From contig CACMIX010000001.1 in NCBI GenBank assembly GCA_902613855.1, forward strand, positions 62,001 to 126,000: a stretch of 64,000 nucleotides of DNA, in the 5' to 3' direction. The stretch's first letter is position 1; every line of letters begins with the position of its first letter. Of the stretch, positions 19,831 to 28,843 are shown piece after piece. Both the position numbers and the translations under genes were made by a program. Below the pieces are notes generated by a model. It did no database searches. It saw nothing but the letters and a program-made list of their open reading frames with translations, and was not told where the DNA came from. This DNA is from an uncultured Pelagibacteraceae bacterium. Lineage in GTDB: Bacteria; Pseudomonadota; Alphaproteobacteria; Pelagibacterales; Pelagibacteraceae.

Positions 19831-21900
19831 ATGTCTGAGTTTTTTTTAGAACTATTTAGTGAGGAAATACCTGCAGGTCTTCAAAAAAATTTAAGGGAAA
19901 ACTTATTGAAATCTTTTAATGATTTCTTTGAAGAGAAATCTGTTTCATTTAAAAGAAGCTCTTCTTATTCAACTCCGAATAGATTGGTAATATTATTTGA
20001 AGGTCTTCAAAAACAAACAATTCTGAAGTCTGAGGAAATAAAAGGTCCAAGCACAAAAGCCCCAGATCTAGCTATAGAGGGCTTTATACGATCAAATCAA
20101 ATTATAAAACAAAATCTTTATGAAAAAGAAACAGAAAAAGGTACCTTTTTTTTCTTTAAAACAAAATCAAAAAAACTTAATACCCACGAGTTATTAGAAG
20201 AGTTTGTTCCAAAAATATTAAATAAAATTCAATGGAAAAAATCAATGCGGTGGGGAGATTTTAGTTTAAATTGGGGTAGACCACTAAAGTCTATATTGGC
20301 AATCTTTAATAAAAAAACACTAATATTTAAATTTCATCATATTCAGTCGTCTAATTTAACTTTTATAGATAAAGATTTTGAAGAAAAGAGAATAAAATTT
20401 TCTGATTTTAAAAAATATAAAAATTTCTTTAAAAAGAAACAAACAATAATTGACCCTGTTGAAAGAAAAAAAATTATTCAAAAAAAATTTCATTTACTTT
20501 TAAAAAAGAAAAATATTGTTATAGAGCAAAATCCAAAGCTGCTGGAAGAAGTTATTGATTTAATAGATCAACCTAATGTTCTTATTTGTCAGTTTGATAA
20601 AAAGTTTTTAAAAATACCAAAAGAGATTTTAATAATCACAATGCAATACCATCAAAAATATTTCCCTACTTTTGATAATAAGGGAAATATTACGAATGAA
20701 TTTTTAGTTGTTTCAAATAAAAAAGATCAAAAGGGTTTAATAAAGTTAGGTAATGAGAGGGTAGTAGAAGCAAGACTTACTGATGCAGAATTCTTTTGGC
20801 GAAAAGATAAATCTCAAAACTTAGTAAAACAAGTCTCAAACTTAAAATCCATGAATTATTTTAAAGGATTGGGGAGTTATTTTGATAAAGTTCAAAGAAT
20901 GAGAAAGCTTGGAGGAATGCTTTCAGATGAACTATTAATAAGCAAAGAAAAAGTAGAGTTGTCAGCCTCAATTTCCAAAGTTGATTTATTATCTGAACTG
21001 GTAGGTGAATTTCCTGAACTCCAAGGGATTATGGGTGGTTATTTTTCTGAAGCACAAGGTTTTGACAAGGATGTAGCACTATCAATAAGTGAACAATATT
21101 TACCCTCAGGGACTGGGTCTAAGGTTCCCAAAAAACCTTTTAGTATAGCATTAGCGCTATCAGACAAAATAGATACTCTTGTTGGATTTTTTGGAATTAA
21201 TCAAAAGCCAACAAGTTCTAAAGACCCATTTGCTCTTAGAAGATTAACTTTAGGAGTAATAAGAATAATTATCGAAAATAAAAATCATATTAAAATAAGA
21301 GATTTGATTAACTATTCAGCTTCACTTTACATAGATCAAGGCTTCAAATTTGAAAATAAACTTCTTCAAGAAGAACTTTATGAATTTCTAATGGATCGAC
21401 TAAAATTTTATATGAAAGAAGAAAATATTCGTAATGATATTATTCAGGCATCTATCAATTCACATAATTTAGACCAACTTGTAGTAATTTTTGAAAAGGC
21501 AAAATATTTAGACAAAATAATTTCTAATTCAAATGGGAACGAAATCATATCAAGCTACAAAAGAGCCTCAAACATCTTAGAAAGTGAGTTGAAAGCACAG
21601 AATTTTGATCTTTCAAATACAACCGACCCTGGTGTTTTCGAGACAGATTTTGAAAAAAATTTGTTTAAAAAAATAAATGATTTAAGGAAATATTTTTCTT
21701 CAATTAATAAAGATGAAGTTTATCCTGAAACTCTGGATAACTTATTAGATGCTAAAAAAGTAATTAACGATTTTTTTGACAATGTTATAGTCAACGACGT
21801 TGACCCAGGTATTCGAAAAAATAGACTAGAACTTATTCAAATCTTATGTAAAACCTTTAACAACTATGTTAATTTTTCTTTAGTAGACTCCCAAAAATGA
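19831..21900 (+). CDS. glyS: glycyl-tRNA synthetase beta subunit
   Basis: GlyS binds tRNA-Gly and supports catalysis by GlyQ. Recognisable features are the N-terminal EFFLELFSEEIPAGLQ, the HD-domain-like region near ERVVEARLTDAEFFWRKD, and SKVDLLSELVGEFPELQGIMGGYFS, with the KDPFALRR motif around residue 465. The C-terminal DALR-type anticodon-binding domain is present. The 689-residue length is normal. It follows glyQ after 3 nt and overlaps ppdK by 4 nt, giving an unbroken glyQ-glyS-ppdK transcription unit. Confidence 0.97.
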   Translation: MSEFFLELFSEEIPAGLQKNLRENLLKSFNDFFEEKSVSFKRSSSYSTPNRLVILFEGLQKQTILKSEEIKGPSTKAPDLAIEGFIRSNQIIKQNLYEKETEKGTFFFFKTKSKKLNTHELLEEFVPKILNKIQWKKSMRWGDFSLNWGRPLKSILAIFNKKTLIFKFHHIQSSNLTFIDKDFEEKRIKFSDFKKYKNFFKKKQTIIDPVERKKIIQKKFHLLLKKKNIVIEQNPKLLEEVIDLIDQPNVLICQFDKKFLKIPKEILIITMQYHQKYFPTFDNKGNITNEFLVVSNKKDQKGLIKLGNERVVEARLTDAEFFWRKDKSQNLVKQVSNLKSMNYFKGLGSYFDKVQRMRKLGGMLSDELLISKEKVELSASISKVDLLSELVGEFPELQGIMGGYFSEAQGFDKDVALSISEQYLPSGTGSKVPKKPFSIALALSDKIDTLVGFFGINQKPTSSKDPFALRRLTLGVIRIIIENKNHIKIRDLINYSASLYIDQGFKFENKLLQEELYEFLMDRLKFYMKEENIRNDIIQASINSHNLDQLVVIFEKAKYLDKIISNSNGNEIISSYKRASNILESELKAQNFDLSNTTDPGVFETDFEKNLFKKINDLRKYFSSINKDEVYPETLDNLLDAKKVINDFFDNVIVNDVDPGIRKNRLELIQILCKTFNNYVNFSLVDSQK

Positions 21901-24554
21901 AAAAACTAATTTTAAATTTTAAATCTAAAGACAGCAAAAAAATTAAAATCCCCAGAAATTTTTTGGGTGGAAAAGGTGCCAATCTTTCAGAAATGGGTCG
22001 AATGGGATTACCAGTTCCACCTGGATTTACTATTTCTACAAAAGTATGTGATTTATTTTATAAAGATAAAAAAAAACTTAATAAAAATATAATCATATCA
22101 ATTAAAAAAGAATTAAAGGCTATTGAAAAAGAAGTTTCAAAAAAATTTGGTGATTTAAAAAATCCATTATTACTTTCAGTCAGATCTGGAGCGAGAGTTT
22201 CTATGCCTGGTATGATGGATACAATTTTAAATTTAGGATTAAACGATAAAACTGTTAAAGCCCTAGCATCAAAAACCTCTAATGGTCGATTTGCAAAAGA
22301 TAGTTACAGAAGATTTATCCAAATGTATGGCAATGTAGTAATGGGAGTTGAAGCGTATCATTTTGAGGAATTAATTGAGAATTACAAACTTACAAAGGGT
22401 GTTTTGTTAGATACTGATTTAGATGAAAATGACTGGGATGGACTAATTAAAGATTTTAAAAGAACAGTTAAGGAAAAAGCAAATAGAGATTTTCCACAAG
22501 ATGTTCATGAACAATTGTTAGGAGCAATCAGTGCAGTATTTTTGTCTTGGGATAGTAAGAGAGCAAAAATCTATAGAAAATTAAATCACATACCTGCAGA
22601 GTGGGGTACAGCGGTTAATGTTCAATCAATGGTTTTTGGAAACATGGGAGACGACTGTGCAACTGGTGTTGTTTTTACAAGAAATCCATCAGACGGTGAA
22701 AATGAAATTTATGGAGAATATTTAATTAACGCACAAGGAGAGGATGTTGTAGCTGGAACAAGAACTCCACAATATATAACTAATAAAGCTAGACAAAATG
22801 CTAAAGTTAAAGCTCCATCAATGGAAGAGTCTATGCCTAAAGTTTATAAACAACTTTATAAGATACTAAAAAAATTAGAAAAGCATTATAAAGATATGCA
22901 AGATGTAGAGTTTACAGTTGAAAATAAAAAGCTGTGGATGCTTCAAACACGTTCTGGAAAAAGAACTGCAAAATCTGCAGTTAAAATTGCAGTTGATATG
23001 GTTAAAGAAAAATTAATCTCAAAAAAAGAGGCTGTGTTAAGAATTGATCCACATTCACTTGATACACTTCTTCATCCAACTCTAGACGAAAAAAGTTTAA
23101 TAAATGTAATTGCAAATGGCCTGCCTGCTTCACCAGGCGCTGCGAGTGGTAAAGTTGTATTCACATCTGAAGAGGCTGAAAGGCTAACATCAATGATGCA
23201 AGACACAATATTAGTTAGAGTAGAAACCTCACCAGAAGATATACAAGGAATGCATGCAGCCAAAGGAATATTAACAGCAAGGGGTGGGATGACTAGCCAC
23301 GCAGCAGTTGTAGCAAGAGGAATGGGAAGACCTTGTGTTTCTGGGTCGAGTGAAATTGATATCAATTATGAAAATAAGTCATTTAAAACATCATCAATTG
23401 AAATTAATGAAGGAGACATAATAACAATAGACGGCTCAACTGGAAGAATAATCGAAGGTAAAGTTGCTACTTTGAAGCCAGAAATATCTGGTGATTTTTC
23501 AAAATTAATGTCTTGGGCTGATAGTTATAGAAAATTAAATATAAGAACAAATTCAGAAACACCAAAAGATACTAAAACTGCAAAAGATTTTGGTGCTGAA
23601 GGCATTGGACTTTGCAGAACAGAGCATATGTTTTTTGATGAAGAGAGAATTTTATCTGTTAGGGAAATGATTCTTTCTAAAACTAAAGAAGATAGAGCTA
23701 AAGCTTTAGCTAAACTTTTACCGCATCAAAAAAAAGATTTTACCGAAATTTTTAAGATTATGAACGGCTTACCAGTTACTGTAAGATTGTTAGATCCTCC
23801 ACTACATGAATTTTTACCAAGAACAAATAAAGAAATTAGTGAATTAGCAGAAATTGTTAATCTTTCGATAAAAGAGGTTGAAACAAGGATAGAGGAACTT
23901 CATGAACAAAACCCGATGCTAGGTCACAGAGGTTGCAGATTAGCTATATCATTTCCTGAAATATATGAGATGCAATGTAGAGCAATTTTTGAAGCATTAA
24001 GTGAGCTTAAAAAAAATAAAATTAAGTCAGCTTTTCCTGAAATAATGATACCCCTAGTTTCTACAGAGGCTGAAATTAAAATAATGAAAGACTTAGTCAA
24101 AAGAATAGCAAGTATGGTTCAAAAAGAAAATAAATTAAAAATAGACTTTATGGTTGGAACAATGATTGAGCTTCCAAGAGCAGCTATAAAGGCCAAAGAA
24201 ATAGCTAAACATGCAGAATTCTTTAGTTTTGGAACAAATGATTTAACTCAAACTACTTTTGGAATAAGTAGAGATGATAGTGGAAAATTTTTAAATGATT
24301 ATATTGAAAATAAAATATTTTCTATCGATCCTTTCGTATCAATTGATGAAGGGGTTTCAGATTTAGTTGAGATAGCTGTTGCAAAAGGTAAGAGCCAAAA
24401 TAAAAAGATCAAACTAGGTATATGTGGAGAGCACGGAGGTGATCCTAAAAGTATTTCCTTTTGTGCAAAAGTAGGACTTAATTATGTATCTTGTTCCCCT
24501 TATAGAGTTCCAGTCGCCAGACTAGCAGCAGCACAAGCAGAGTTAAAAAAATAG
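21897..24554 (+). CDS. ppdK: pyruvate, phosphate dikinase
   Basis: PPDK interconverts pyruvate, ATP and phosphate with phosphoenolpyruvate, AMP and pyrophosphate, and serves gluconeogenesis or pyrophosphate-linked glycolysis. The N-terminal ATP-grasp domain begins with LGGKGANLSEM. The central phosphohistidine domain has GGMTSHAAVVARGMG with the catalytic His. The C-terminal PEP/pyruvate barrel has GLCRTEHMFF, GTNDLTQTTFG and the active-site Cys in GICGEHGGD. At 885 residues it is full length. It overlaps glyS by 4 nt and ends 12 nt before the 3' end of the oppositely oriented tmRNA gene. Confidence 0.98.
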   Translation: MKKLILNFKSKDSKKIKIPRNFLGGKGANLSEMGRMGLPVPPGFTISTKVCDLFYKDKKKLNKNIIISIKKELKAIEKEVSKKFGDLKNPLLLSVRSGARVSMPGMMDTILNLGLNDKTVKALASKTSNGRFAKDSYRRFIQMYGNVVMGVEAYHFEELIENYKLTKGVLLDTDLDENDWDGLIKDFKRTVKEKANRDFPQDVHEQLLGAISAVFLSWDSKRAKIYRKLNHIPAEWGTAVNVQSMVFGNMGDDCATGVVFTRNPSDGENEIYGEYLINAQGEDVVAGTRTPQYITNKARQNAKVKAPSMEESMPKVYKQLYKILKKLEKHYKDMQDVEFTVENKKLWMLQTRSGKRTAKSAVKIAVDMVKEKLISKKEAVLRIDPHSLDTLLHPTLDEKSLINVIANGLPASPGAASGKVVFTSEEAERLTSMMQDTILVRVETSPEDIQGMHAAKGILTARGGMTSHAAVVARGMGRPCVSGSSEIDINYENKSFKTSSIEINEGDIITIDGSTGRIIEGKVATLKPEISGDFSKLMSWADSYRKLNIRTNSETPKDTKTAKDFGAEGIGLCRTEHMFFDEERILSVREMILSKTKEDRAKALAKLLPHQKKDFTEIFKIMNGLPVTVRLLDPPLHEFLPRTNKEISELAEIVNLSIKEVETRIEELHEQNPMLGHRGCRLAISFPEIYEMQCRAIFEALSELKKNKIKSAFPEIMIPLVSTEAEIKIMKDLVKRIASMVQKENKLKIDFMVGTMIELPRAAIKAKEIAKHAEFFSFGTNDLTQTTFGISRDDSGKFLNDYIENKIFSIDPFVSIDEGVSDLVEIAVAKGKSQNKKIKLGICGEHGGDPKSISFCAKVGLNYVSCSPYRVPVARLAAAQAELKK

Positions 24555-24565
24555 TTATTTAAATT

Positions 24566-24826
24566 AGGGGGCGTTCTGTTGCCAGGTGCCCCAGACCCCG
24601 TTTGCTTAATTAACTAAGTTAATTAGGCAGCAAGTGCGTAACTTTCGTTAGCAATTATAAATTAGCCCGTCACGGTGGAACAATCCCGAACGAAAGAATA
24701 GCCTTTAGACATTCGTCGAATCTAGTTCACCCCCATAAGTTGTAATGGTGGAGGTGGTGGGTACTGCCCCCACGTCCGCAATGGTTATTACGAAATTCGT
24801 TTATCGTCGTAGTTGGAAAACCAACA
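24566..24826 (-). ncRNA. ssrA: tmRNA, circularly permuted two-piece form
   Basis: tmRNA rescues stalled ribosomes and tags the nascent peptide for degradation. On the minus strand the acceptor piece comes first (about 24826-24746). It begins with the hairpin GTTGG-TTTT-CCAAC and ends in a T stem (GTGGG/CCCAC), CACCTCC, A and CCA. After an 11-nt spacer (24745-24735) the coding piece starts with GGGGGTG at 24734, which pairs with CACCTCC to make a 7-bp acceptor stem with one G-U. It contains CTAGATTCGAC, the tag frame at 24652-24623 (GCT AAC GAA AGT TAC GCA CTT GCT GCC TAA; ANESYALAA), and a GC-rich closing hairpin to about 24566. Outer ends are estimates. The T loop reads GGCAGTA instead of TTCGANT. 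Confidence 0.9.
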
Positions 24827-24831
24827 TTATT

Positions 24832-24859
24832 AATATAAAAGTAATTACAATAGATTCAA
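24832..24859 (-). promoter_or_regulatory. ssrA: promoter of the tmRNA gene
   Basis: On the minus strand, TTGAAT (24859-24854) and TATATT (24837-24832) are 16 nt apart. Transcription would begin near 24826, which is exactly the base of the first hairpin of the acceptor piece. The promoter ends 8 nt short of the thyX start codon (24868) on the other strand, so tmRNA and thyX transcription start regions face each other across a very short space. The assignment rests on hexamer matches and on the agreement with the RNA's 5' end. Confidence 0.55.
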
Positions 24860-24867
24860 CAACAATC

Positions 24868-25815
24868 ATGAAACTTACCAAAGAACAAACAGAAGAAATA
24901 AAAAATCAACAATCTCAAAGCAATCAAACTAAAAGAGTTACAGTACCAGAACTTGAAAATATACTATACGAGGCAATTCCTGCCTTAGACCATGGTTTTG
25001 TTCGAGTAGTTGATTATATGGGGGATGATACTTCAATTGTTCAATCAGCAAGAGTCTCATATGGAAAAGGAACTAAGCAAGTTTCAACTGATAAAGGATT
25101 AATCAAATATTTAATGAGGCATTGGCACAGTACTCCATTTGAAATGTGTGAAATAAAATACCATATAAAGTTACCAATATTTATTGCTCGACAATGGATT
25201 AGACACAGAACTGCCAATGTTAATGAATACTCTGCAAGGTATTCTATTTTAGATAAAGAATTTTACTTACCTTCACAAGAAAACTTGGCCGCTCAATCTA
25301 CTAGTAATAGACAGGGTAGAGGAGATGTATTAGAGGGCAAACAAGCAGAGGAAGTTTTAGAACTTTTAAAAACTGATGCAGAGAGAACTTACGATAATTA
25401 TGAAACAATGCTTAATGAAAGATTTGATGGCTCAACTATAGATGAAAATAAAAAAGGCTTAGCAAGAGAACTTGCAAGAATGAATTTAACATTAAATACT
25501 TATACTCAATGGTATTGGAAAACTGATTTATTAAACTTAATGAATTTCTTAAGATTAAGAGCTGATAGTCATGCGCAATATGAAATAAGAATTTACGCAG
25601 ATATAATGTTGGATACGGTGAAAAAATGGGTTCCTATAACTTATGAAGCTTTTATGGATTATAGAGTTGGAGGCACAGAAGTTTCAGCTAAAGGTAAATT
25701 AATTATACAAAAACTTATTAAAGGTGAAAATGTTGATGCAGATAACTCAGGTCTTTCAAAAAGGGAGTGGAATGAACTAATGGTTGCCTTTGATCTTAAA
25801 GATAAGTTGATTTAA
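24868..25815 (+). CDS. thyX: flavin-dependent thymidylate synthase
   Basis: ThyX makes dTMP from dUMP using methylene-tetrahydrofolate and FADH2. The ThyX motif appears as [13 protein letters not shown], with Asn where many family members have the first Ser (RHRxxSxNxxSxR); the second Ser is kept. [28 protein letters not shown] and [12 protein letters not shown] are further family segments. The frame stays open 41 codons upstream to a GTG at 24745, but that stretch is antisense to the tmRNA acceptor piece and has no family similarity; the ATG at 24868 ([10 protein letters not shown]) is the supported start, giving 315 residues. Its 3' end overlaps the convergent Mrp gene by 20 nt. Confidence 0.93.
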   Translation: MKLTKEQTEEIKNQQSQSNQTKRVTVPELENILYEAIPALDHGFVRVVDYMGDDTSIVQSARVSYGKGTKQVSTDKGLIKYLMRHWHSTPFEMCEIKYHIKLPIFIARQWIRHRTANVNEYSARYSILDKEFYLPSQENLAAQSTSNRQGRGDVLEGKQAEEVLELLKTDAERTYDNYETMLNERFDGSTIDENKKGLARELARMNLTLNTYTQWYWKTDLLNLMNFLRLRADSHAQYEIRIYADIMLDTVKKWVPITYEAFMDYRVGGTEVSAKGKLIIQKLIKGENVDADNSGLSKREWNELMVAFDLKDKLI

Positions 25816-26620
25816 TTTTATTAGCAAAATCTAAGTATATTTTTGAAATCTCATGATCTGGATTTGCTTCCACTAACGGCTTTCCTTCATCTGAAGTTTT
25901 CCCTACCTCTGGATTAATTGGTATTTCACCTAAAAATTCTGTTTCAAATTCTTCTGCAGTTTTTTTAACACCACCTTCGCCAAATATTTTATATTTTTTA
26001 CCATCATCTCCAATAAAAAAACTCATATTATCTACTAAACCTAAGATTTTTACCCCAAGTTTATCAAACATTTTTATACCCCTTTTGACATCTAAAAGAG
26101 CAACCTCTTGTGGTGTAGAAACTATTATTGCACCATCCATTTTTATTTCTTGTGAGAAAGTTAATTGTGTATCCCCTGTGCCAGGTGGCATATCAACAAT
26201 GATAAAGTCTAAATTTTTCCAATTAACTTTTTGAGTAAAAGTTTTAATTGCGCTTGTAACCATTGGGCCTCGCCAGATCATTGGCGTCTGTTGGTCAGCT
26301 AAGAAACCTATTGACATACATTGGATATCATACTTAACAATAGGTTCTAATTTTTGACCGTCACTTTTTGGTTTTTCATTAATATTAAACATTTTTGGAA
26401 TTGAGGGACCATAAATGTCCGCATCTAATAATCCTACTTTACATCCAACTTGTTTTAAGGCTAAAGCTAAATTTGTAGCAAAAGTAGATTTTCCAACTCC
26501 ACCCTTTGCGCTAGAAATTGCTATTGTAAATTTGGTTCCTAATATTGGATTTTTTGTGAATTTTTTAGGCTCAAGCTTCTGTTTCATTGCGGCACTAAGT
26601 TCAGGCTTTTTATCTGACAT
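25796..26620 (-). CDS. mrp: Mrp/ApbC/NBP35-family iron-sulfur carrier ATPase
   Basis: Mrp proteins are P-loop ATPases that bind and deliver iron-sulfur clusters. The deviant Walker [15 protein letters not shown] is near residues 40-53, followed by [21 protein letters not shown] and the switch region [12 protein letters not shown]. The C-terminal CxxC cluster-binding pair of many Mrp proteins is not visible: the usual place reads [16 protein letters not shown], with no cysteines. This suggests a cluster-less or altered variant. The N-terminal MIP18 domain is also absent. The length is 274. It is divergent from hflK and convergent with thyX. Confidence 0.9.
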   Translation of the reverse strand: MSDKKPELSAAMKQKLEPKKFTKNPILGTKFTIAISSAKGGVGKSTFATNLALALKQVGCKVGLLDADIYGPSIPKMFNINEKPKSDGQKLEPIVKYDIQCMSIGFLADQQTPMIWRGPMVTSAIKTFTQKVNWKNLDFIIVDMPPGTGDTQLTFSQEIKMDGAIIVSTPQEVALLDVKRGIKMFDKLGVKILGLVDNMSFFIGDDGKKYKIFGEGGVKKTAEEFETEFLGEIPINPEVGKTSDEGKPLVEANPDHEISKIYLDFANKIKSTYL

Positions 26621-26634
26621 ACAACTATCATTAC

Positions 26635-26664
26635 TTGTTTTTTATAATAAAGACACTATATACT
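26635..26664 (+). promoter_or_regulatory. possible promoter for the hflK operon
   Basis: TTGTTT (26635-26640) and TATACT (26659-26664) are 18 nt apart in the 51-nt divergent gap between mrp and hflK. If used, transcription would begin close to the hflK ATG at 26672, giving an mRNA with almost no leader. No Shine-Dalgarno sequence is visible before that ATG, which fits. A perfect TATAAT also occurs at 26643-26648 but lacks a convincing -35 at the right distance. Confidence 0.3.
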
Positions 26665-26671
26665 TTGGCAT

Positions 26672-27775
26672 ATGTCAGATGATTTCAGAGGTAGGGGTGG
26701 AAGTCCATGGGGATCACCTCCAGGTGGTGGAAATAATAATGGATCAGGTAGAGGTCCGAAACCTCCAAACATTGATGAAATCATAAAAGAGATTCAAGAT
26801 AAAATTAAAAAATTTTTACCTGGTGGTAAATCATCAGGTGGTAAATCTGTTGGACTAATATTATTAGTTTTAGCTTTTATTTGGTTAGCAAGTGGACTTT
26901 ATAGAGTTTTACCTGACGAACAAGGTGTCGTGTTAAGATTTGGTAAGTTTGTAAAGACTACTCAACCAGGATTAAATTATCACATACCTTTCCCAGTAGA
27001 AAATGTACTTACACCTAAAGTTACAAAAGTTAATAGAATAGATATTGGTTTTAGATCTGAAAGAGATAGTGGTTTTTCTACAGGTGGTGGTGTTGCCGAT
27101 GTTCCACAAGAAAGTTTAATGTTAACTGGGGATGAAAATATTGTAAACATAGATTTTTCTGTATTCTGGGTAATTAAAGATGCAGGAAATTTTTTATTTA
27201 AAATTCAAGATCCAGAAGGCACAGTTAAAGCAGCTGCAGAAACAGCTATGAGAGAAGTTATTGCTAAAAGTGATATTCAACCAATTTTAACAGAAGGTAG
27301 ATCTAAAATTGAGGTTGAAACACAAGAGATCATTCAGACTATTTTAGATGATTATGAAAGTGGAATTCAAATTACACAGGTCCAAACCCAAAAAGCTGAT
27401 CCACCAGATCAGGTAATAGATGCATTTAGAGATGTACAAGCTGCTAGAGCAGACATGGAAAGATCTAAAAATGAAGCTGAAGCTTATGCTAACGATGTTA
27501 TCCCAAGAGCTAGAGGGGAAGGTCAAAAAATCTTACAAGCCGCTGAAGCATATAAAAAAGAAGTTGTAGCAAAAGCAGAGGGTGAGGCTAGTAGATTTGT
27601 TTCCATCTATAACGAGTATAAAAATGCAAAAGTAGTAACACAGGAAAGAATGTATTTAGAGACAATGGAAAAAGTATTAGCAGATATTGATAAAGTAATT
27701 ATAGAAAAAAATGCAGGTTCAGGAGTAGTTCCTTATTTACCACTTCCTGAACTAAAAAAGAAAGCGACTAATTAA
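26672..27775 (+). CDS. hflK: FtsH protease modulator HflK
   Basis: HflK forms with HflC a large membrane complex around FtsH that controls its access to membrane substrates. The N-terminus is rich in Gly, Pro and Asn (GGSPWGSPPGGGNNNG), typical for HflK, followed by a single membrane helix at about residues 62-80. The SPFH/band-7 domain begins at PDEQGVVLRFGKF, and a charged helix EAEAYANDVIPRARGEGQKI leads to the C-terminus. Length 367 is usual. hflC starts directly after its stop. The FtsH gene itself is about 25 kb upstream in the same window. Confidence 0.95.
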   Translation: MSDDFRGRGGSPWGSPPGGGNNNGSGRGPKPPNIDEIIKEIQDKIKKFLPGGKSSGGKSVGLILLVLAFIWLASGLYRVLPDEQGVVLRFGKFVKTTQPGLNYHIPFPVENVLTPKVTKVNRIDIGFRSERDSGFSTGGGVADVPQESLMLTGDENIVNIDFSVFWVIKDAGNFLFKIQDPEGTVKAAAETAMREVIAKSDIQPILTEGRSKIEVETQEIIQTILDDYESGIQITQVQTQKADPPDQVIDAFRDVQAARADMERSKNEAEAYANDVIPRARGEGQKILQAAEAYKKEVVAKAEGEASRFVSIYNEYKNAKVVTQERMYLETMEKVLADIDKVIIEKNAGSGVVPYLPLPELKKKATN

Positions 27776-28648
27776 ATGAAAGCTGGAAAAATTTTAGGTG
27801 GATTGATTATTGCTATCGGTGTATTAGCTTTTTTGTCAGTAATTATTGTAAAAGAAGTTAATCAGGCCATCATTCTTCAATTTGGAGATCCAAAAAGAAT
27901 AATAACCTCACCTGGTTTAAATTTTAAAATTCCATTTATTCAGAACGTAGTTTACCTTGATAAAAGAATATTAAACTTAGATACTCCACCTGAAGAAGTG
28001 ATTGCATCCGATCAAAAACGTTTAATTGTTGACGCATTTGCCAGATTTAAAATTGTTGATCCACTACAGTTTTATATTTCAGTTGGAGATGAAAGAGTAG
28101 CTCGATCAAGATTATCAACTATTATAAACTCAAGAATTAGAAATGTTTTAGGTCAAGAAGAACTACAAACATTACTTTCCCAAGATAGATCTAAACAAAT
28201 GGCTTTAATAAAAGAAGGCGTAAATAATGAAGCTAAAAATTTTGGAATTACGATTGTTGATGTAAGAATAAAAAGAGCTGATCTTCCTCAGGCAAATAGT
28301 GACGCAATTTATAGAAGAATGCAAACAGAGCGGGAAAGAGAAGCAAAAGAATTCAGAGCAAAAGGTGCTGAAATGGCAGTTACAATTACTTCAACTGCAG
28401 ATAAAGAAGTTACTGTTATCTTAGCGGAGTCACAAAAACAGTCAGAAATTATGAAAGGGGAAGGTGATGGTTTAAGAAACAAAATCTTTGCTGATGCCTT
28501 TGGTCAAGATCCTGAATTTTTCGCATTTTATAGAGCGATGCAGGCCTATGAAAAAGCATTGATTGGAGGAGAAACTTCTCTAATTTTATCTCCTGATAGT
28601 GAATTCTTCAAATTTTTTGGAAATATAAAACCCGAAATCCAACAATAA
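27776..28648 (+). CDS. hflC: FtsH protease modulator HflC
   Basis: HflC is the second SPFH/band-7 subunit of the HflKC complex. A membrane segment at about residues 6-24 is followed by EVNQAIILQFGDPKRI and the band-7 domain, including the RSRLSTIINSRIRNVLG segment and IVDVRIKRADLPQANSDAIY. The C-terminal helix region ESQKQSEIMKGEGDG is conserved. The length is 290. It starts immediately after the hflK stop (no gap) and is followed 8 nt later by a small membrane protein gene and then degP, the usual alphaproteobacterial membrane quality-control operon. Confidence 0.95.
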   Translation: MKAGKILGGLIIAIGVLAFLSVIIVKEVNQAIILQFGDPKRIITSPGLNFKIPFIQNVVYLDKRILNLDTPPEEVIASDQKRLIVDAFARFKIVDPLQFYISVGDERVARSRLSTIINSRIRNVLGQEELQTLLSQDRSKQMALIKEGVNNEAKNFGITIVDVRIKRADLPQANSDAIYRRMQTEREREAKEFRAKGAEMAVTITSTADKEVTVILAESQKQSEIMKGEGDGLRNKIFADAFGQDPEFFAFYRAMQAYEKALIGGETSLILSPDSEFFKFFGNIKPEIQQ

Positions 28649-28656
28649 TTTTTTAA

Positions 28657-28842
28657 ATGAATGAGCTAGTCATAGCTTTTGGTTTATTCTTATTCATTGA
28701 AGGAATTTTATATGCCATATTTCCAGCAAAAATGAAAAATATGTTAAAAAAATTAGAACTTGTGAAAGATAGTCAATTAAGATCTGGAGGACTTATCTTT
28801 GCAATTATAGGATTTATAATTATTTATTATATAAAAAGTTAA
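28657..28842 (+). CDS. small two-helix membrane protein, DUF2065 family
   Basis: This 61-residue protein has two hydrophobic segments (about residues 4-21 and 45-58) separated by a basic loop with KMKNMLKKLE, matching the DUF2065 family. Family members are commonly found between hflC and a DegP-type protease, as here (8 nt after hflC, 1 nt before degP). The function is not known; the constant context suggests a role beside HflKC-FtsH or DegP in membrane protein quality control. That is inference from position only. Confidence 0.8.
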   Translation: MNELVIAFGLFLFIEGILYAIFPAKMKNMLKKLELVKDSQLRSGGLIFAIIGFIIIYYIKS

Positions 28843-28843
28843 A

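Noticed and set aside
26415..26786. Plus-strand frame spanning the mrp start and hflK start
   Set aside because: It overlaps two confident genes and its residues mirror the reverse complement of Mrp and the Gly-rich HflK N-terminus in another frame.
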